A DNA stretch of 64,000 nucleotides. Source: CAVTLG01 sp963735495. GTDB lineage: Bacteria > Chloroflexota > Ktedonobacteria > Ktedonobacterales > Ktedonobacteraceae. Made by a program: the position numbers and the translations under genes. Shown here piece after piece: positions 54,002-63,844 of this stretch (its first letter is position 1; each line of letters opens with the position of its first letter). The stretch covers positions 186,001-250,000 of the forward strand of contig CAVTLG010000010.1 in the NCBI GenBank assembly GCA_963735495.1, written 5' to 3'. The notes beneath the pieces were generated by a model. That model did no database searches. It saw nothing but the letters and a program-made list of their open reading frames with translations, and was not told the DNA's origin.

Positions 54002-55630
54002 ATGAGCAGTATATCCCCTTCGCAATCACAATCATCGGCGTCGGTTCGTAATATCCTTACACTGCTCGCCTCACGTGATGCACAACTAATCGCTGGCAGG
54101 GGAGGGTTAGAGCGCCGGGTGACGTGGGCCTGTTGTATGCGTTCGCGTTTACCGGCTTTTGAGAGTGTGCAAGGGGGCGAACTGGCACTGCTCAGACTCT
54201 CACAGTTGCGTCGTCTTGACGAAACGCTTCCCCATTTGCTCAAAAGCCTGCATCAAGCAGGCGTTGCTGTCATTGGGGTAGCCGCCCAATCCGTCGAGGC
54301 TTTAGGTGATGATGCCAGAGATCTCGCGGACCAGTTACATTTACCGCTTATTTTGCTGCCTTCGTCTGCGCTCCTCGAAGAAATTGCGCGCGAGGTCAGC
54401 ACTTTTGTTGTCAGTTTCCAGGGCGAGACCGAGCGCAAGGCGACCGATATTGCCCATCAGCTCATGGATTTAAGTGTGCAGGGTGCCGGTATCCAGGGCG
54501 TTTGTGAGTATCTGGCAAACATTCGAGGCAAATGGATCATTGTGCAGGATGCTAACCAGCACACACGTTTTCAGGCCGCGCCTGCGCATGCCACATCGTT
54601 AGTGCTGCCGGAATCGCTCACCGACGAGTTGCTGCGGGCGCAAGGCTTGACACGCGTCGTTGATCCAATCCTGATTCGCCACGAGATCGTCGGATACCTC
54701 TCATTAGTTGGCAGTGAGAGTGATTTCGATTACCTGGAGCGCATCATTCTGGGCAAAGTTACCCCCATTCTCGCCATCGAGTTTGCGCGTGAACGTGAAC
54801 GTAGCGAGGTGGAGAGCCGCTACCAGGTAGAGGCCCTGACAGATGTATTGCACGGTCATTACCAGTTGCCCGAAGAAATGATGGCGCGTGCGCGCCTACT
54901 TGGCTATGACCTTGCCTCGCCGCAGATCGTCGTTGTCTTTGAGATCCCCGCTGGCGAGAGCGATTTCCTGGGCAGTAGTCCTTTTGCTCAATGGAGCAAG
55001 CGCGTGCGTGATGAGTTGTTGCGTGTGTGGCCAGCTTGCTGGATACTCACCGAGTTTCGGCGTGTCATCGCCTTACTGCCGCTTGCCGTCGTAAGTGAGA
55101 GCGCTGAAGAGGAGCGTGATGCGGAGAATGCCATCTATTCGCGTATGGAACGTCTGCTTGCGCGTGTTCCCTCGGGTAGAAGTAATGGCGCGCAGATGCC
55201 CACCTATTCTTGTGGTATTGGTCGTATTGCCAGGCACCTGCAAGGGATACCGCATTCATTCCGCGAAGCGCAGCAGGCGTTAGAGATCGGGCGACGTCTT
55301 TTTGGCGAAGGTAATCTGCATTCATTTGCGCGTTTAGGCATCTATCGTCTCCTCTTCCACCTGAACGGCAACAGCGAACTGGACGACTTCTACCAGGAAA
55401 CGCTTGGTCCGTTGCTTAATCATGACAGTACCTATGTAGAGACCCTGGAAGGCTACTTCCGCTGCAACTGCAATCTCAGCGAGATGGCGCGCACCATGCA
55501 TTTCCATCGCAACTCACTGCTTTACCGTCTCAACCGTATTGAAGCGTTATTGGGGCGCTCACTTGAAGATCCCGAACTGCGACTCTCGCTACAAATCGCC
55601 CTCAAGATACATCATCTGCAAAAGCGTTGA
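54002..55630 (+). CDS. PucR-family transcriptional regulator
   Basis: The 542-aa protein has an N-terminal PucR (purine catabolism regulatory protein-like) domain (VRNILTLLASRDAQLIAGR, GGELALLRLSQL), a central region, a GGDEF-like segment (about 290-440) and a C-terminal PucR helix-turn-helix with TLEGYFRCNCNLSEMARTMH and NSLLYRLNRIEALLG. Such proteins regulate purine, amino-acid or other catabolic operons. The start has no strong ribosome-binding site. No catabolic operon is adjacent, so the target is unknown. Confidence 0.9.
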   Translation: MSSISPSQSQSSASVRNILTLLASRDAQLIAGRGGLERRVTWACCMRSRLPAFESVQGGELALLRLSQLRRLDETLPHLLKSLHQAGVAVIGVAAQSVEALGDDARDLADQLHLPLILLPSSALLEEIAREVSTFVVSFQGETERKATDIAHQLMDLSVQGAGIQGVCEYLANIRGKWIIVQDANQHTRFQAAPAHATSLVLPESLTDELLRAQGLTRVVDPILIRHEIVGYLSLVGSESDFDYLERIILGKVTPILAIEFARERERSEVESRYQVEALTDVLHGHYQLPEEMMARARLLGYDLASPQIVVVFEIPAGESDFLGSSPFAQWSKRVRDELLRVWPACWILTEFRRVIALLPLAVVSESAEEERDAENAIYSRMERLLARVPSGRSNGAQMPTYSCGIGRIARHLQGIPHSFREAQQALEIGRRLFGEGNLHSFARLGIYRLLFHLNGNSELDDFYQETLGPLLNHDSTYVETLEGYFRCNCNLSEMARTMHFHRNSLLYRLNRIEALLGRSLEDPELRLSLQIALKIHHLQKR

Positions 55631-55642
55631 CGTCACCAATTA

Positions 55643-56707
55643 TCAACACTCAATCACCTTACCACCGGCTGCCTTCAACAGACGATCATGGATCGCGCGA
55701 CCCAGACCCTGTTCTGCGAAACTACGACACAGGATGGTCTGTGCTCCTGCATCTTCAAGTGTGCGCAGACCCGCGAATAAGCGTGTCGCGATCTGTTCAG
55801 GCGTCGTGCCAAGCGCATACACCTGTGCGCCGCTCTGTGCGAAGGTTGCCACATCCACATCCGCCACCAGAACGCCTACCGGCTCACCGTCTGCGCGATA
55901 GCGTTGTACTGCGGCCAGCATGGCCTGGCGCATAGCCTCTGGTGATCCTGTAAAAAGCACTGTCGGCACTGCCGGTGCGTAATGGACGAGCATCTGACCA
56001 GGAGCAGCTTGTGCCGCGTGCTGTTCCTGGTTCTGTGTTTGTGGCTGGGTGGCGTACTGTACAGCAGGCATAACGCGACGTAGAGCTTCCAGGCTCACAC
56101 CACCGGGACGTAAAATCCTCGGCTCGGGTGCACAAAGATCCAGTACCGTCGATTCCACTCCCACCGTGCAGGGTCCGCCATCCAGAATCAGCGGTACGCG
56201 TCCTTGCAAATCGGCTAGAGCGTGCTGAGCGGTGGTTGGACTGATATGCATGAAGCGATTCGCGCTGGGAGCTGCCACAGGTGAACCCACCGCCCGAATC
56301 AACTCCAGCGCGATAGTGTGATGTGGCATACGTACGGCCACCGTTGGCAAGCCTGCCGTTACCAGACCTGGCACATGCGAACTGGCTGGCATAATCAACG
56401 TGAGTGGTCCGGGCCAGAACGCCTCTGCCAGTTGCCATGCTACGGAGGGAACCTCGCGTATCAACGTCTTCAGTGCCGCATAATCAGCAATATGCACAAT
56501 CAAAGGATCGGTAAATGGTCGTCCCTTGGCCGCGAAGATACGCTCTAAGGCTGCTGGCTGCAAGGCGTCAGCTCCGAGACCATAGACCGTCTCGGTAGGA
56601 AAGACAACGAGATCGCCTGCGCGTATGAGGCTGGCGGCGTGTTCAATACTGGCGTGTGCGGGCTGTGTAGGATGAACGTTCAGCACTTCTGTCTGTCTAC
56701 TGTGCAT
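55643..56707 (-). CDS. sua5: Threonylcarbamoyl-AMP synthase, Sua5 type
   Basis: The 354-aa enzyme has the YrdC/TsaC domain (VVFPTETVYGLGADAL, KGRPFTDPLIVHI, VAVRMPHH, PSANRFMHISPTTA) and the C-terminal Sua5 domain (QMLVHYAPAVPTVL to GLGRAIHDRLLKAA). It makes threonylcarbamoyl-AMP for the t6A37 modification of tRNA. Convergent with the PucR gene, the stops 12 bases apart. With miaB, a second tRNA A37 enzyme lies within 4 kb. Confidence 0.95.
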   Translation of the reverse strand: MHSRQTEVLNVHPTQPAHASIEHAASLIRAGDLVVFPTETVYGLGADALQPAALERIFAAKGRPFTDPLIVHIADYAALKTLIREVPSVAWQLAEAFWPGPLTLIMPASSHVPGLVTAGLPTVAVRMPHHTIALELIRAVGSPVAAPSANRFMHISPTTAQHALADLQGRVPLILDGGPCTVGVESTVLDLCAPEPRILRPGGVSLEALRRVMPAVQYATQPQTQNQEQHAAQAAPGQMLVHYAPAVPTVLFTGSPEAMRQAMLAAVQRYRADGEPVGVLVADVDVATFAQSGAQVYALGTTPEQIATRLFAGLRTLEDAGAQTILCRSFAEQGLGRAIHDRLLKAAGGKVIEC

Positions 56708-56823
56708 AGCTGCGGCAACTTTCTATCTCGTGTTCTTTACTGCTATTTGGATATTGCATGAGTATAGCATAGCATGCTTCCCTTTGCATTTCCCGCCGGG
56801 CTGCATGCTAAACGTCAGATGTG

Positions 56824-59013
56824 TTACTGCGCTGCGGCACAGTCATAGAGCTGCATACCAGAACTTCTGTTACCGCCAGTCCTGGTTTGGGCAGAACTCC
56901 AGAGCTGTGAAGAAACGCTGCGGCAATTTGTCCGTATCCAACTATACAGGGCATCATTAGACGGATCTGCCGGCATGATGTTTGCGCCATTAGCGCTGAC
57001 CTGACTGCTTGACTGGTTTTTCGTTGGGGATGAGATGTAGAAAAAGCGCACAGTATTGTTGTGAACCAGAGTTACCAGTTGGGCCGGTGTGACAATATTA
57101 TCCCAACCTTGATAGCCTCCCAGCGCCATGGCAGGTCGGTTCGTCGCCAATATAAAGATGCTTGCGTAAGAAGAAGTGGCTGTGGCAACCAGGTATTTCG
57201 TCTGTCCCTGATGATCCTGGAGATATTGAACGAGCTTAGGGTCGAGATCATCCCAATTTTTCCCCGCGAAGGTCATCACCGTCTGATTCCCTATGGCGAT
57301 TCCCCCATTGCTGGGGAAAGACCCTTCTGGATTACCCTGACCATTGTCTGAAGCACTCCCTTGCTGGCCTCCCTGTGGAGATGTTCCCTGAGCGTTTTGA
57401 CTACCAGTCAGGAAGTTATTTGTGCTAACGCCAGCTTGTCCGCTAAATTGTCCCTCGCTAAAGGCGATGCTGGAGGAAGAGCCAGCTTCTGGGAGCCATG
57501 CGCTCCCATCGTTATTCTGCAATGAAATGATATCCCACGCAGCCGGGGCTAGCAGCAATAACAAGACGGTTGTCGTGGTCACACCGCGAGCCAGTGCGAG
57601 AGGCACGTGTAAACGCGTGCGCAGGTGAAGCAGCAGGATTGCCAGTACCAGGAAGATTGCTCCGCACAGCAACGTGAGCCAATCACCCCAGAATGCATAG
57701 GTGTATAAAAATGAGAGTTGTACGCAAGCTGTCAGGCAAAGCGCACCAGGGAGCAACCAGATGCGCCTCCCGCCATCTTTATAGTTTTCCCAGAGTACAA
57801 CAATACCAATACCCATACCAGCGGCAACCGCTGGTGCCAACATCGTCAGGTAATAGACATGGAAAAAGCTGGCTGTGCTGAAGTAGATGCTTGCTACGAG
57901 CAGCCATGATCCCCAGATGACCACGCTTTGTCCCCGTCGCTGTTTGCAGAAGGAGAAGCTTAAGCGTTTGCTCAAGGCGGCAACGATGAGGCCGAAGAGT
58001 GCTAATGGTAAGAGCCAGCTCACTTGAGGACCCAGGTTTGCACTCAAGAGTCGCCAGGGTCCGGGATGACCAATGCCGGGAGCGAAGGTTGGTATCGCGT
58101 TGAGGTTGATATGCAGGTGGAGAAATTTGAACACACCAATATTGGCGATAAACTGGGTGATACTGCCCAGACTGTTGTAGCCTAGAATTAAGCTCAGTTC
58201 GCTATTCGTTCCGCTTGATCCTACATATGGACGCTGCGAGGCGGGCGTCAGATCAACAAGCGTCGCCCATGCAAATGAGATTACCAGCATGACGGCCAGC
58301 GCTACGAGCAGATGCCATACGCGGGTCCATCTGCGCAGAGGTGCACCGAGTAAATAGACCAGTATGATCGGAGGAACAAGCAAATAGGCCTGTAGCCATT
58401 TGATATTAAAGCCCAGCCCGATGCAGAGCGCGCTGAGCAGGAGCCAGCGTAAACTGCCTTTTTCTGTGGCAATGCTGACGGCCCATACTGCCAGGAGCAA
58501 GGTCAGTATCAGCAGGCTATCGATAGTGTTGTTGCGATCAGTGACTGCGGTAATTGGTGTGAGGGCCAGGGTGAGGGCGGCGACCAGTCCTGCGATGGGA
58601 CCGAAGGCGCGTTTGATAAGAGCGTAGATCACGACGACTGAGAGTATACCGGCAATGGCTTCCGGCAGAAGTACGCTCACGCCACTGAAGCCGAGGAGTT
58701 TCGCGCTAGCGGCTTCAATCCACAGTCCCAGTGGTGGTTTATCGACACTGACAAATCCCCCGGCGTCAAAGGCGACAAAAAAGAAGTTATGCCAACTGGT
58801 AAGCATACTTTTGACCGCAGCAGCATAATAGGTGTTGGCATAGCCTTCTTGATTCAACTGAAACAGATTCAAAAAAGCCGCCATCAAGATGATTGCACCG
58901 AGTGCAAGCCACTGCCAACAGGTGCGCCAGAAAGACATGCTTGTTGATCCGCTGTTCTCGGTGGTTACTCCTCTATCGCGTTTATCAAATGTTGGACTAT
59001 CCCCAAGTTTCAT
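56824..59013 (-). CDS. ArnT/PMT-like glycosyltransferase (GT39/GT83 type), polytopic membrane protein
   Basis: The 729-aa protein has at least ten hydrophobic segments in its first 500 residues. The first extracytoplasmic loop has NQEGYANTYYAAAVKSML and VSVDKPPLGLWIEAAS, the usual acidic active-site region of the PMT superfamily, and TPITAVTDRNNTIDSLL follows. The C-terminal 230 residues form a soluble domain preceded by a Gly/Ser/Gln-rich linker. It probably moves a sugar from a polyprenyl phosphate to a cell-envelope target. AAGGA precedes the ATG. Confidence 0.9.
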   Translation of the reverse strand: MKLGDSPTFDKRDRGVTTENSGSTSMSFWRTCWQWLALGAIILMAAFLNLFQLNQEGYANTYYAAAVKSMLTSWHNFFFVAFDAGGFVSVDKPPLGLWIEAASAKLLGFSGVSVLLPEAIAGILSVVVIYALIKRAFGPIAGLVAALTLALTPITAVTDRNNTIDSLLILTLLLAVWAVSIATEKGSLRWLLLSALCIGLGFNIKWLQAYLLVPPIILVYLLGAPLRRWTRVWHLLVALAVMLVISFAWATLVDLTPASQRPYVGSSGTNSELSLILGYNSLGSITQFIANIGVFKFLHLHINLNAIPTFAPGIGHPGPWRLLSANLGPQVSWLLPLALFGLIVAALSKRLSFSFCKQRRGQSVVIWGSWLLVASIYFSTASFFHVYYLTMLAPAVAAGMGIGIVVLWENYKDGGRRIWLLPGALCLTACVQLSFLYTYAFWGDWLTLLCGAIFLVLAILLLHLRTRLHVPLALARGVTTTTVLLLLLAPAAWDIISLQNNDGSAWLPEAGSSSSIAFSEGQFSGQAGVSTNNFLTGSQNAQGTSPQGGQQGSASDNGQGNPEGSFPSNGGIAIGNQTVMTFAGKNWDDLDPKLVQYLQDHQGQTKYLVATATSSYASIFILATNRPAMALGGYQGWDNIVTPAQLVTLVHNNTVRFFYISSPTKNQSSSQVSANGANIMPADPSNDALYSWIRTNCRSVSSQLWSSAQTRTGGNRSSGMQLYDCAAAQ

Positions 59014-59325
59014 CTATACTGTCCTTAATTTGGCATGCTTTTTACTCTTGTGAGGCAAGTATAACATAGTCTATTTGCCTATCAAAGTATAGGGTCTGAT
59101 AGGTAATAGTGCCTCGGGGGAAACCCTTAAAATGTGTCTGTATACCAGCCTACGGTTGATAGACTCCGCTGTTTTCCTCAGCAGAACGTGCAGATAGTAT
59201 TTTCTTTCAGTATAGTTTATCTTCGCTTGTTTTCTGCTATGCCCTTTGTTATACTGCTCACATCAACGTCCATGCTACCCTTTCTTTGTTCTTATTATAT
59301 AACGGCTAGTAGGAGAACTGCATTC
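59014..59325. other. Intergenic region of divergent genes with a small palindrome
   Basis: CCTATCA (59078-59084) and TGATAGG (59097-59103) form an interrupted palindrome between the divergent glycosyltransferase and glutamine-synthetase-like genes. It might be an operator. No other feature was recognised. Confidence 0.35.
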
Positions 59326-60645
59326 ATGAATGTACAAGAGGTCGTGCACCAGGCTCAAGCTGCCCACCTACGGCTTGTACGCTTTCAATATTGTGATAAC
59401 GGTGGCATCATCCGTGGCAAGTCTACCCATGTGAGTAAGTTAGCCAGTCGCATCCACGAGGGTATTGGGCAAACGCTCGCCATGCAGGCATTTACCGCTG
59501 TTGAAGCGCTAGCTTCTGTGGAAGGCATGGGGCCAGTCGGTGAATTTCGTCTTGTGCCCGATCCAGAGACGTTTGCAATTTTGCCCTATGTTCCCAATAC
59601 TGCCAGCATGCTCTGCGATATGCTACGCCTGGATGGTGAGCCGTGGGAAGCCTGTCCGCGTAGTTTCCTCAAGCGTATGATCGCGCGTCTTGCCGCACAG
59701 GGTATGCAGGCCGAGGCCAGCTTTGAGCACGAGTTTTACCTGGCGCGTGAAGATCATGGACACTTTGTGCCAGCCGATCATAGTCTCTGCTACAGCACCA
59801 TTGGATTGGACGAGCAGGCTGAAGTTATCGACCGCATACTGGCAGCTTTAGAGGCGCAGGGTCTCTCTATCGAACTGTTCCATACCGAACTGGGGCCGGC
59901 TCAGCAAGAACTCTCTATCCGCCATGCCGATGTGTTACGCGCTGCTGATCATGTCTGTCTTGTGCGTGAGACGGTGCGTGGTGTGGCGCGTGGCAGCGAT
60001 CTCTATGCGACCTTCGCGCCCAAGCCGTTCCCTGATCAGGCCGGCAGCGGTGCCCATATCCATTTTAGCTTATGGAGCACCGGGAGTGGTGAGCAACCGC
60101 GCAAGAATCTCTTTTATGACGCTCAGGAGCGTGGAGACCTGAGTCAACTCGGCAAATATTTTATCGGTGGTGTGCTGCAGCATATCGATGCCCTGCTAGC
60201 CATCACCTGTGCCAGCCCCAACTCGTATAGCCGTTTGCTTCCCCATTACTGGAGTTCAGCCTATAGCGTGTATGGTTTCGATAACCGTGAAGGTGCTATC
60301 CGTATTCCCTCGCCTTTTCGAGGACGTGAAGCGGATTCTATCAACTTTGAACTCAAACCTTCTGACCATAGTGGCAATCCTTACCTGGCTTTAGGCGCTC
60401 TGATTGCGGCTGGCCTGGATGGTATGAGCAGGCATATTGATCCCGGTGCGCCGCAACAAATTGATCCCGGAAATTACACTGACGAGGAACGCGAGCAACT
60501 TGGTATTCGTCGTCTGCCGGTGTCGCTGGATGCGGCTCTGGATGCGCTGCAACAGGATAAGGTCTTGCTCGAATGCTCTGGGACCGCTGCTCGCAACGTC
60601 CTATATCGCCGTAAAGCGCAACGAAGCCGCATTTTTCAAGGATAA
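59326..60645 (+). CDS. Glutamine synthetase family protein
   Basis: The 439-aa GS-fold protein has VRFQYCDNGGIIRGKS, FEHEFYLARED, ELGPAQQELSIRHAD, FAPKPFPDQAGSGAHIHFS and NRLLPHYW-like SYSRLLPHYWSS, with the C-terminal catalytic region GREADSINFELKPSDHSGNPYLAL. The N-terminal domain resembles GlnT/PuuA-type ligases rather than GlnA, so it may glutamylate an amine instead of making glutamine; this is open. ATG at 59326 follows AGGAGAAC; the long open frame upstream has no GS similarity. Confidence 0.88.
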   Translation: MNVQEVVHQAQAAHLRLVRFQYCDNGGIIRGKSTHVSKLASRIHEGIGQTLAMQAFTAVEALASVEGMGPVGEFRLVPDPETFAILPYVPNTASMLCDMLRLDGEPWEACPRSFLKRMIARLAAQGMQAEASFEHEFYLAREDHGHFVPADHSLCYSTIGLDEQAEVIDRILAALEAQGLSIELFHTELGPAQQELSIRHADVLRAADHVCLVRETVRGVARGSDLYATFAPKPFPDQAGSGAHIHFSLWSTGSGEQPRKNLFYDAQERGDLSQLGKYFIGGVLQHIDALLAITCASPNSYSRLLPHYWSSAYSVYGFDNREGAIRIPSPFRGREADSINFELKPSDHSGNPYLALGALIAAGLDGMSRHIDPGAPQQIDPGNYTDEEREQLGIRRLPVSLDAALDALQQDKVLLECSGTAARNVLYRRKAQRSRIFQG

Positions 60646-60762
60646 GTCACCCAAAGAAGAGGCCACCCAACATTTTTACAAATACTAAGCGTATGGTATC
60701 ATCAGTTGTCGGCTGATGTCGGATATGGACCGTCGCCTTGCAAGAAACAGAAGATGTGCGAC

Positions 60763-60792
60763 AAAAAACATGGCACCTGCTGGTGCCATGTT
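60763..60792 (-). terminator. Terminator of the YtxH-like gene
   Basis: A perfect 11-bp stem AACATGGCACC (60767-60777) with GGTGCCATGTT (60782-60792) is preceded on the plus strand by an A run, giving TTTTTT after the stem on the minus strand. It ends the transcript of the gene at 60827-61184. Confidence 0.85.
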
Positions 60793-60826
60793 GGTCAGGG
60801 ACTTGTGCTCTTGTGGGGTGATCGCG

Positions 60827-61184
60827 TTAGCTATTAAGATCATTCTGTGCTGAATTAAAGGTATCTTTGGTCGTATCAGCCACATCGCTGCCTGTGTGTT
60901 TCACCGTCGTAGCTGCCTGCTGTGCAATGCCGCTCAGGTTATTGGCGGTGCTCTTCACCGTCGTAGCTGCCTGCTGTGCATAGTCCTTCAGCGAGTCTGC
61001 GGTGTGCGATACACGATCAGAGAGCTGCTGTTTGTATACGTCCAGTTGCTCATTTTCAGGCAGATAGCCACGGAGTTCGCCTATGCGTGCTCCAATCATC
61101 TTCCAGAGTTTCTTCACCCCTCAACGGAGCTACGAGCAAACCAACACCAACGCCAAGCAGTACGCCCTTCACGAAATTGTTCAT
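60827..61184 (-). pseudogene. YtxH-like small membrane/coiled-coil protein, frameshifted
   Basis: A minus-strand ATG at 61184, with AAAGG upstream, starts MNNFVKGVLLGVGVGLLVAP followed by LRGEE, the YtxH-type glycine-rich membrane helix and its conserved tail. After TLE the reading frame must shift by one base near 61100-61102 to continue MIGARIGELRGYLPENEQLD and an Ala/Thr-rich amphipathic part with two similar IAQQAATTVK-type units. The 358-nt length is one base too many. The gene is either inactive or affected by a sequence error; its own terminator follows. Confidence 0.7.
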
Positions 61185-61357
61185 CCTTCACGTCCTTTCC
61201 TATGCAGGTGGCATAGTACCACGCTCTCTTTTTTTTATAAGGTCTACTTATTAGTGTACGTATTGAGTTGTGCAATGGTTTCATATAGCTCTATTGACGC
61301 TCTGCCGCATCTTTTGACGCCTGCATCAACAGTTTATGGTCGTAAATTGAGCCTTGT

Positions 61358-62749
61358 TTACTCAAATGAGCCGAACAAATTGTTGAGCGCTTCAGACAGT
61401 GTGGGGTGAGCAAAAATGCCATCGCGTAGCACGGTGTACGGCAGTTTCCCAAGCATGGCTATTTCGAGCATGGACATGATCTCGCCTCCTTCGAGTCCGA
61501 GTATGGCTGCTCCAAGAATTTGTTGGCTCTCGGCATCGACTATCGCTTTCATGACGCCACGCGCTTCATCTACCTCTAACGCTCGTGCGACATAACTCAT
61601 CGGCATCTTCGCCACTTTAATGTGGCGTCCCTGCTGGCGAGCCTCTGTCTCGGTCAGACCGACGCGGCCCAGTTGGGGATCGATAAAGACGGTGTAGGGC
61701 AGAAGCCGGTCTTTGATGCTGGCGTGCCCGTGCTCTATGAGATTGGTGCGCAGGATGCGGAAATCATCATAAGAAATATGGGTAAAGGCTGGTCCACCTT
61801 TGATATCGCCTAATGCATAGATACCGGGGACATTCGTTTCCAGTGTGTCGTTGACCTGGATGTAGCCATGCTTGTCTGTCGCGATGCCTGCGGCTGCGAG
61901 ATTGAGGCTGTCAGAGTTGGGTACGCGACCAGCGGCGGCCAGCAGGTGGCTTCCTGTAATCGCACGTTCGCCAGCGGCGGTACGCACGGTCAATTGGAGC
62001 TGACCTTTGGCGGATTGTACCACTCGTAAGGCCGTCGTTTGCAGTAATACCTCGATGCCATCCTCGCGCAGAACTTTTGCGACTGCTTCTGCTATATCAC
62101 TATCTTCACGGGACAAGAGCTGTGCTCCACGTTGCACTATTGTGACCTGGCTCCCGAAACGGCGGAACATTTGCCCGAATTCCAGTCCAACATAGCCGCC
62201 ACCCAGCACGATCAAGTGCTCTGGCACTGTGTCCAGCTCCATAATGGAGGTTGAGTTAAGAGCTGCCACGCTATCAACGCCCGCGATGGGAGCTTTCGCG
62301 GGTCGGTCGCCAGCATTAATGCAGATCGTATCTGCCGTCAGTTGCCGAACTTCGCCGCTATTGAGCCGCACCTCAACCGTTTTTGCCGCGCTGAAATGGG
62401 CTTCACCCATCAGCAGATCCACACCCGGCGTGCCTGTTATGCGTTTCTCGCTGCCACCGCGAAAGCTTTCCACTATATCACGTTTGCGCCGCCTGACGAC
62501 CGTCATATCTACTGTCACAGGGCCAGTATGCACGCCGTAGTCAGCGGCTCGCTGGGCGAGATAGGCAACTCTGGCGCTGGCAACCATGGTTTTGGTGGGG
62601 GTACAACCCTCATTGATGCAGGTCCCACCAACGTGTTCGCGTTCAACGATAGCGGTCTTCCAGCCTGCCTGGGCGAGTGCCGTGGAGAGTGGACCGCCAG
62701 CTTGCCCGGAACCAATGATGATAGCGTCATAGTGCGTTGTTGTGCTCAT
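61358..62749 (-). CDS. FAD-dependent pyridine-nucleotide disulfide reductase (MerA/Lpd-like)
   Basis: The 463-aa flavoprotein has IIIGSGQAGGPLS (FAD), the redox-active pair GGTCINEGCTPTK, the NAD(P)-binding motif VLGGGYVGLEFGQ, YALGDIKGGPAFTH and the C-terminal interface IFAHPTLSEAL with its His. It resembles mercuric-reductase-like and dihydrolipoamide-dehydrogenase-like oxidoreductases, but lacks the MerA N-terminal metal domain and C-terminal Cys pair, so the true substrate is unknown. AGGAG precedes the ATG; no partner dehydrogenase genes are adjacent. Confidence 0.9.
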   Translation of the reverse strand: MSTTTHYDAIIIGSGQAGGPLSTALAQAGWKTAIVEREHVGGTCINEGCTPTKTMVASARVAYLAQRAADYGVHTGPVTVDMTVVRRRKRDIVESFRGGSEKRITGTPGVDLLMGEAHFSAAKTVEVRLNSGEVRQLTADTICINAGDRPAKAPIAGVDSVAALNSTSIMELDTVPEHLIVLGGGYVGLEFGQMFRRFGSQVTIVQRGAQLLSREDSDIAEAVAKVLREDGIEVLLQTTALRVVQSAKGQLQLTVRTAAGERAITGSHLLAAAGRVPNSDSLNLAAAGIATDKHGYIQVNDTLETNVPGIYALGDIKGGPAFTHISYDDFRILRTNLIEHGHASIKDRLLPYTVFIDPQLGRVGLTETEARQQGRHIKVAKMPMSYVARALEVDEARGVMKAIVDAESQQILGAAILGLEGGEIMSMLEIAMLGKLPYTVLRDGIFAHPTLSEALNNLFGSFE

Positions 62750-62777
62750 TGCTACTCCTGATATTTTTATTCCCTAC

Positions 62778-63036
62778 GTAACTATTCAGGTCAGCGAGAG
62801 GTGCAGGCCGCGTAGGGACAATCCCTTGCGGTTGTCCAGGGTGGACTCAAGCGGGATGGGCCGCCGCGTTCTTATTCCGCTTGGCAACGATGCTATCGCA
62901 TCTACTGCTATGCAGTCAGCCAATCGGATCAGCAGGGACGCCAAGACCTTTTTCCTGCGCCCCACACCGCAGATCGTCTACCAAAAAGGTCTTCGCTCGG
63001 CCCCTACGCGAGGTTACGCCGTACCTGAATAGTTAC
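62778..63036. repeat. MITE-like element 3 with perfect 14-bp inverted ends
   Basis: GTAACTATTCAGGT (62778-62791) and ACCTGAATAGTTAC (63023-63036) are exact inverse complements around 231 bases. The hairpin module CGCGTAGGGACAATCCCTTG up to TTGTCC is at 62809-62837, and CCTACGCGAGG near the right end mirrors it. No transposase is encoded. It is the best-delimited member of the family also at 49476 and 53652. Confidence 0.8.
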
Positions 63037-63111
63037 TTTCCTACTTCAATTATATGCTACGAGCTCTCTCTTCAATAGAGGCATTGTGAAGTGCTACCAA
63101 GGATACGGCGG

Positions 63112-63567
63112 TCAGTGTTGCGGAAGTCGTTGATCCTCTTCGCTACTACTGAGTTGGTCACGAATGACGGCGTGCTGCTGGTTGAGCAGTGCATCTTCTA
63201 TGCGTTGACGATGCTTGGGCAGGAGATTACGTGGTAGGGCATCAAGCGCAAAGTAGCGGCATGCGCGCGATTCTTCTGTTGCGGTCAAGGTCCCGCCAAG
63301 CTTACGACAACGAAACGTCAGCACCACTTCTTGCTTTTGCGGCTTAGAATAAACCCCCACCAGTTGCTCGACCTCGACTTCCAGGCCTGTCTCCTCGCGT
63401 ACTTCACGGCAGACGGCCTGCTCCACGGTTTCCCCTATCTCCATGCCGCCGCCAGGAAGATTCCACCAATCTATATCGCGCCGATGCGCTAAGAGGACAT
63501 GCCCTTCTTCGAAGAGTAGAGCATAGACGCCAATACGAAAATTCCTTAATGCGGAGAATTCAGTCAT
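63112..63567 (-). CDS. Nudix hydrolase
   Basis: The 151-aa protein has a complete Nudix box, GGGMEIGETVEQAVCREV followed by REETGLEVEV, around residues 38-62, which binds metal for pyrophosphate hydrolysis. The N-terminal strand IGVYALLFEEGHVLLAHR is typical. Substrates of such proteins range from oxidised nucleotides to ADP-ribose and cannot be assigned here. GGAGG lies 9 bases before the ATG. Confidence 0.93.
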   Translation of the reverse strand: MTEFSALRNFRIGVYALLFEEGHVLLAHRRDIDWWNLPGGGMEIGETVEQAVCREVREETGLEVEVEQLVGVYSKPQKQEVVLTFRCRKLGGTLTATEESRACRYFALDALPRNLLPKHRQRIEDALLNQQHAVIRDQLSSSEEDQRLPQH

Positions 63568-63844
63568 GTCATGGGCCCTCCTGACCGAGATAATTGTTGT
63601 GCTATTGTGTGCTGATACGGTATGATAGTGATCATTCCTTTGTCAATTATAAGACTGTATGCATAGTACGTCGTGAAAACGCCGGACCTATTGGTAATTT
63701 TGCTAGTGGCATTGCTAACAGGAGAACCTTTTTGTGATATGCTGATTGTGGTGGGGGATGGCGTATATATATAGGGAAACTAGCTAGCAAGTGCGTCTTT
63801 CTGTGCAAGATGCAAAAAACTTTGTGAGAAGCGAGTATTTTTTC

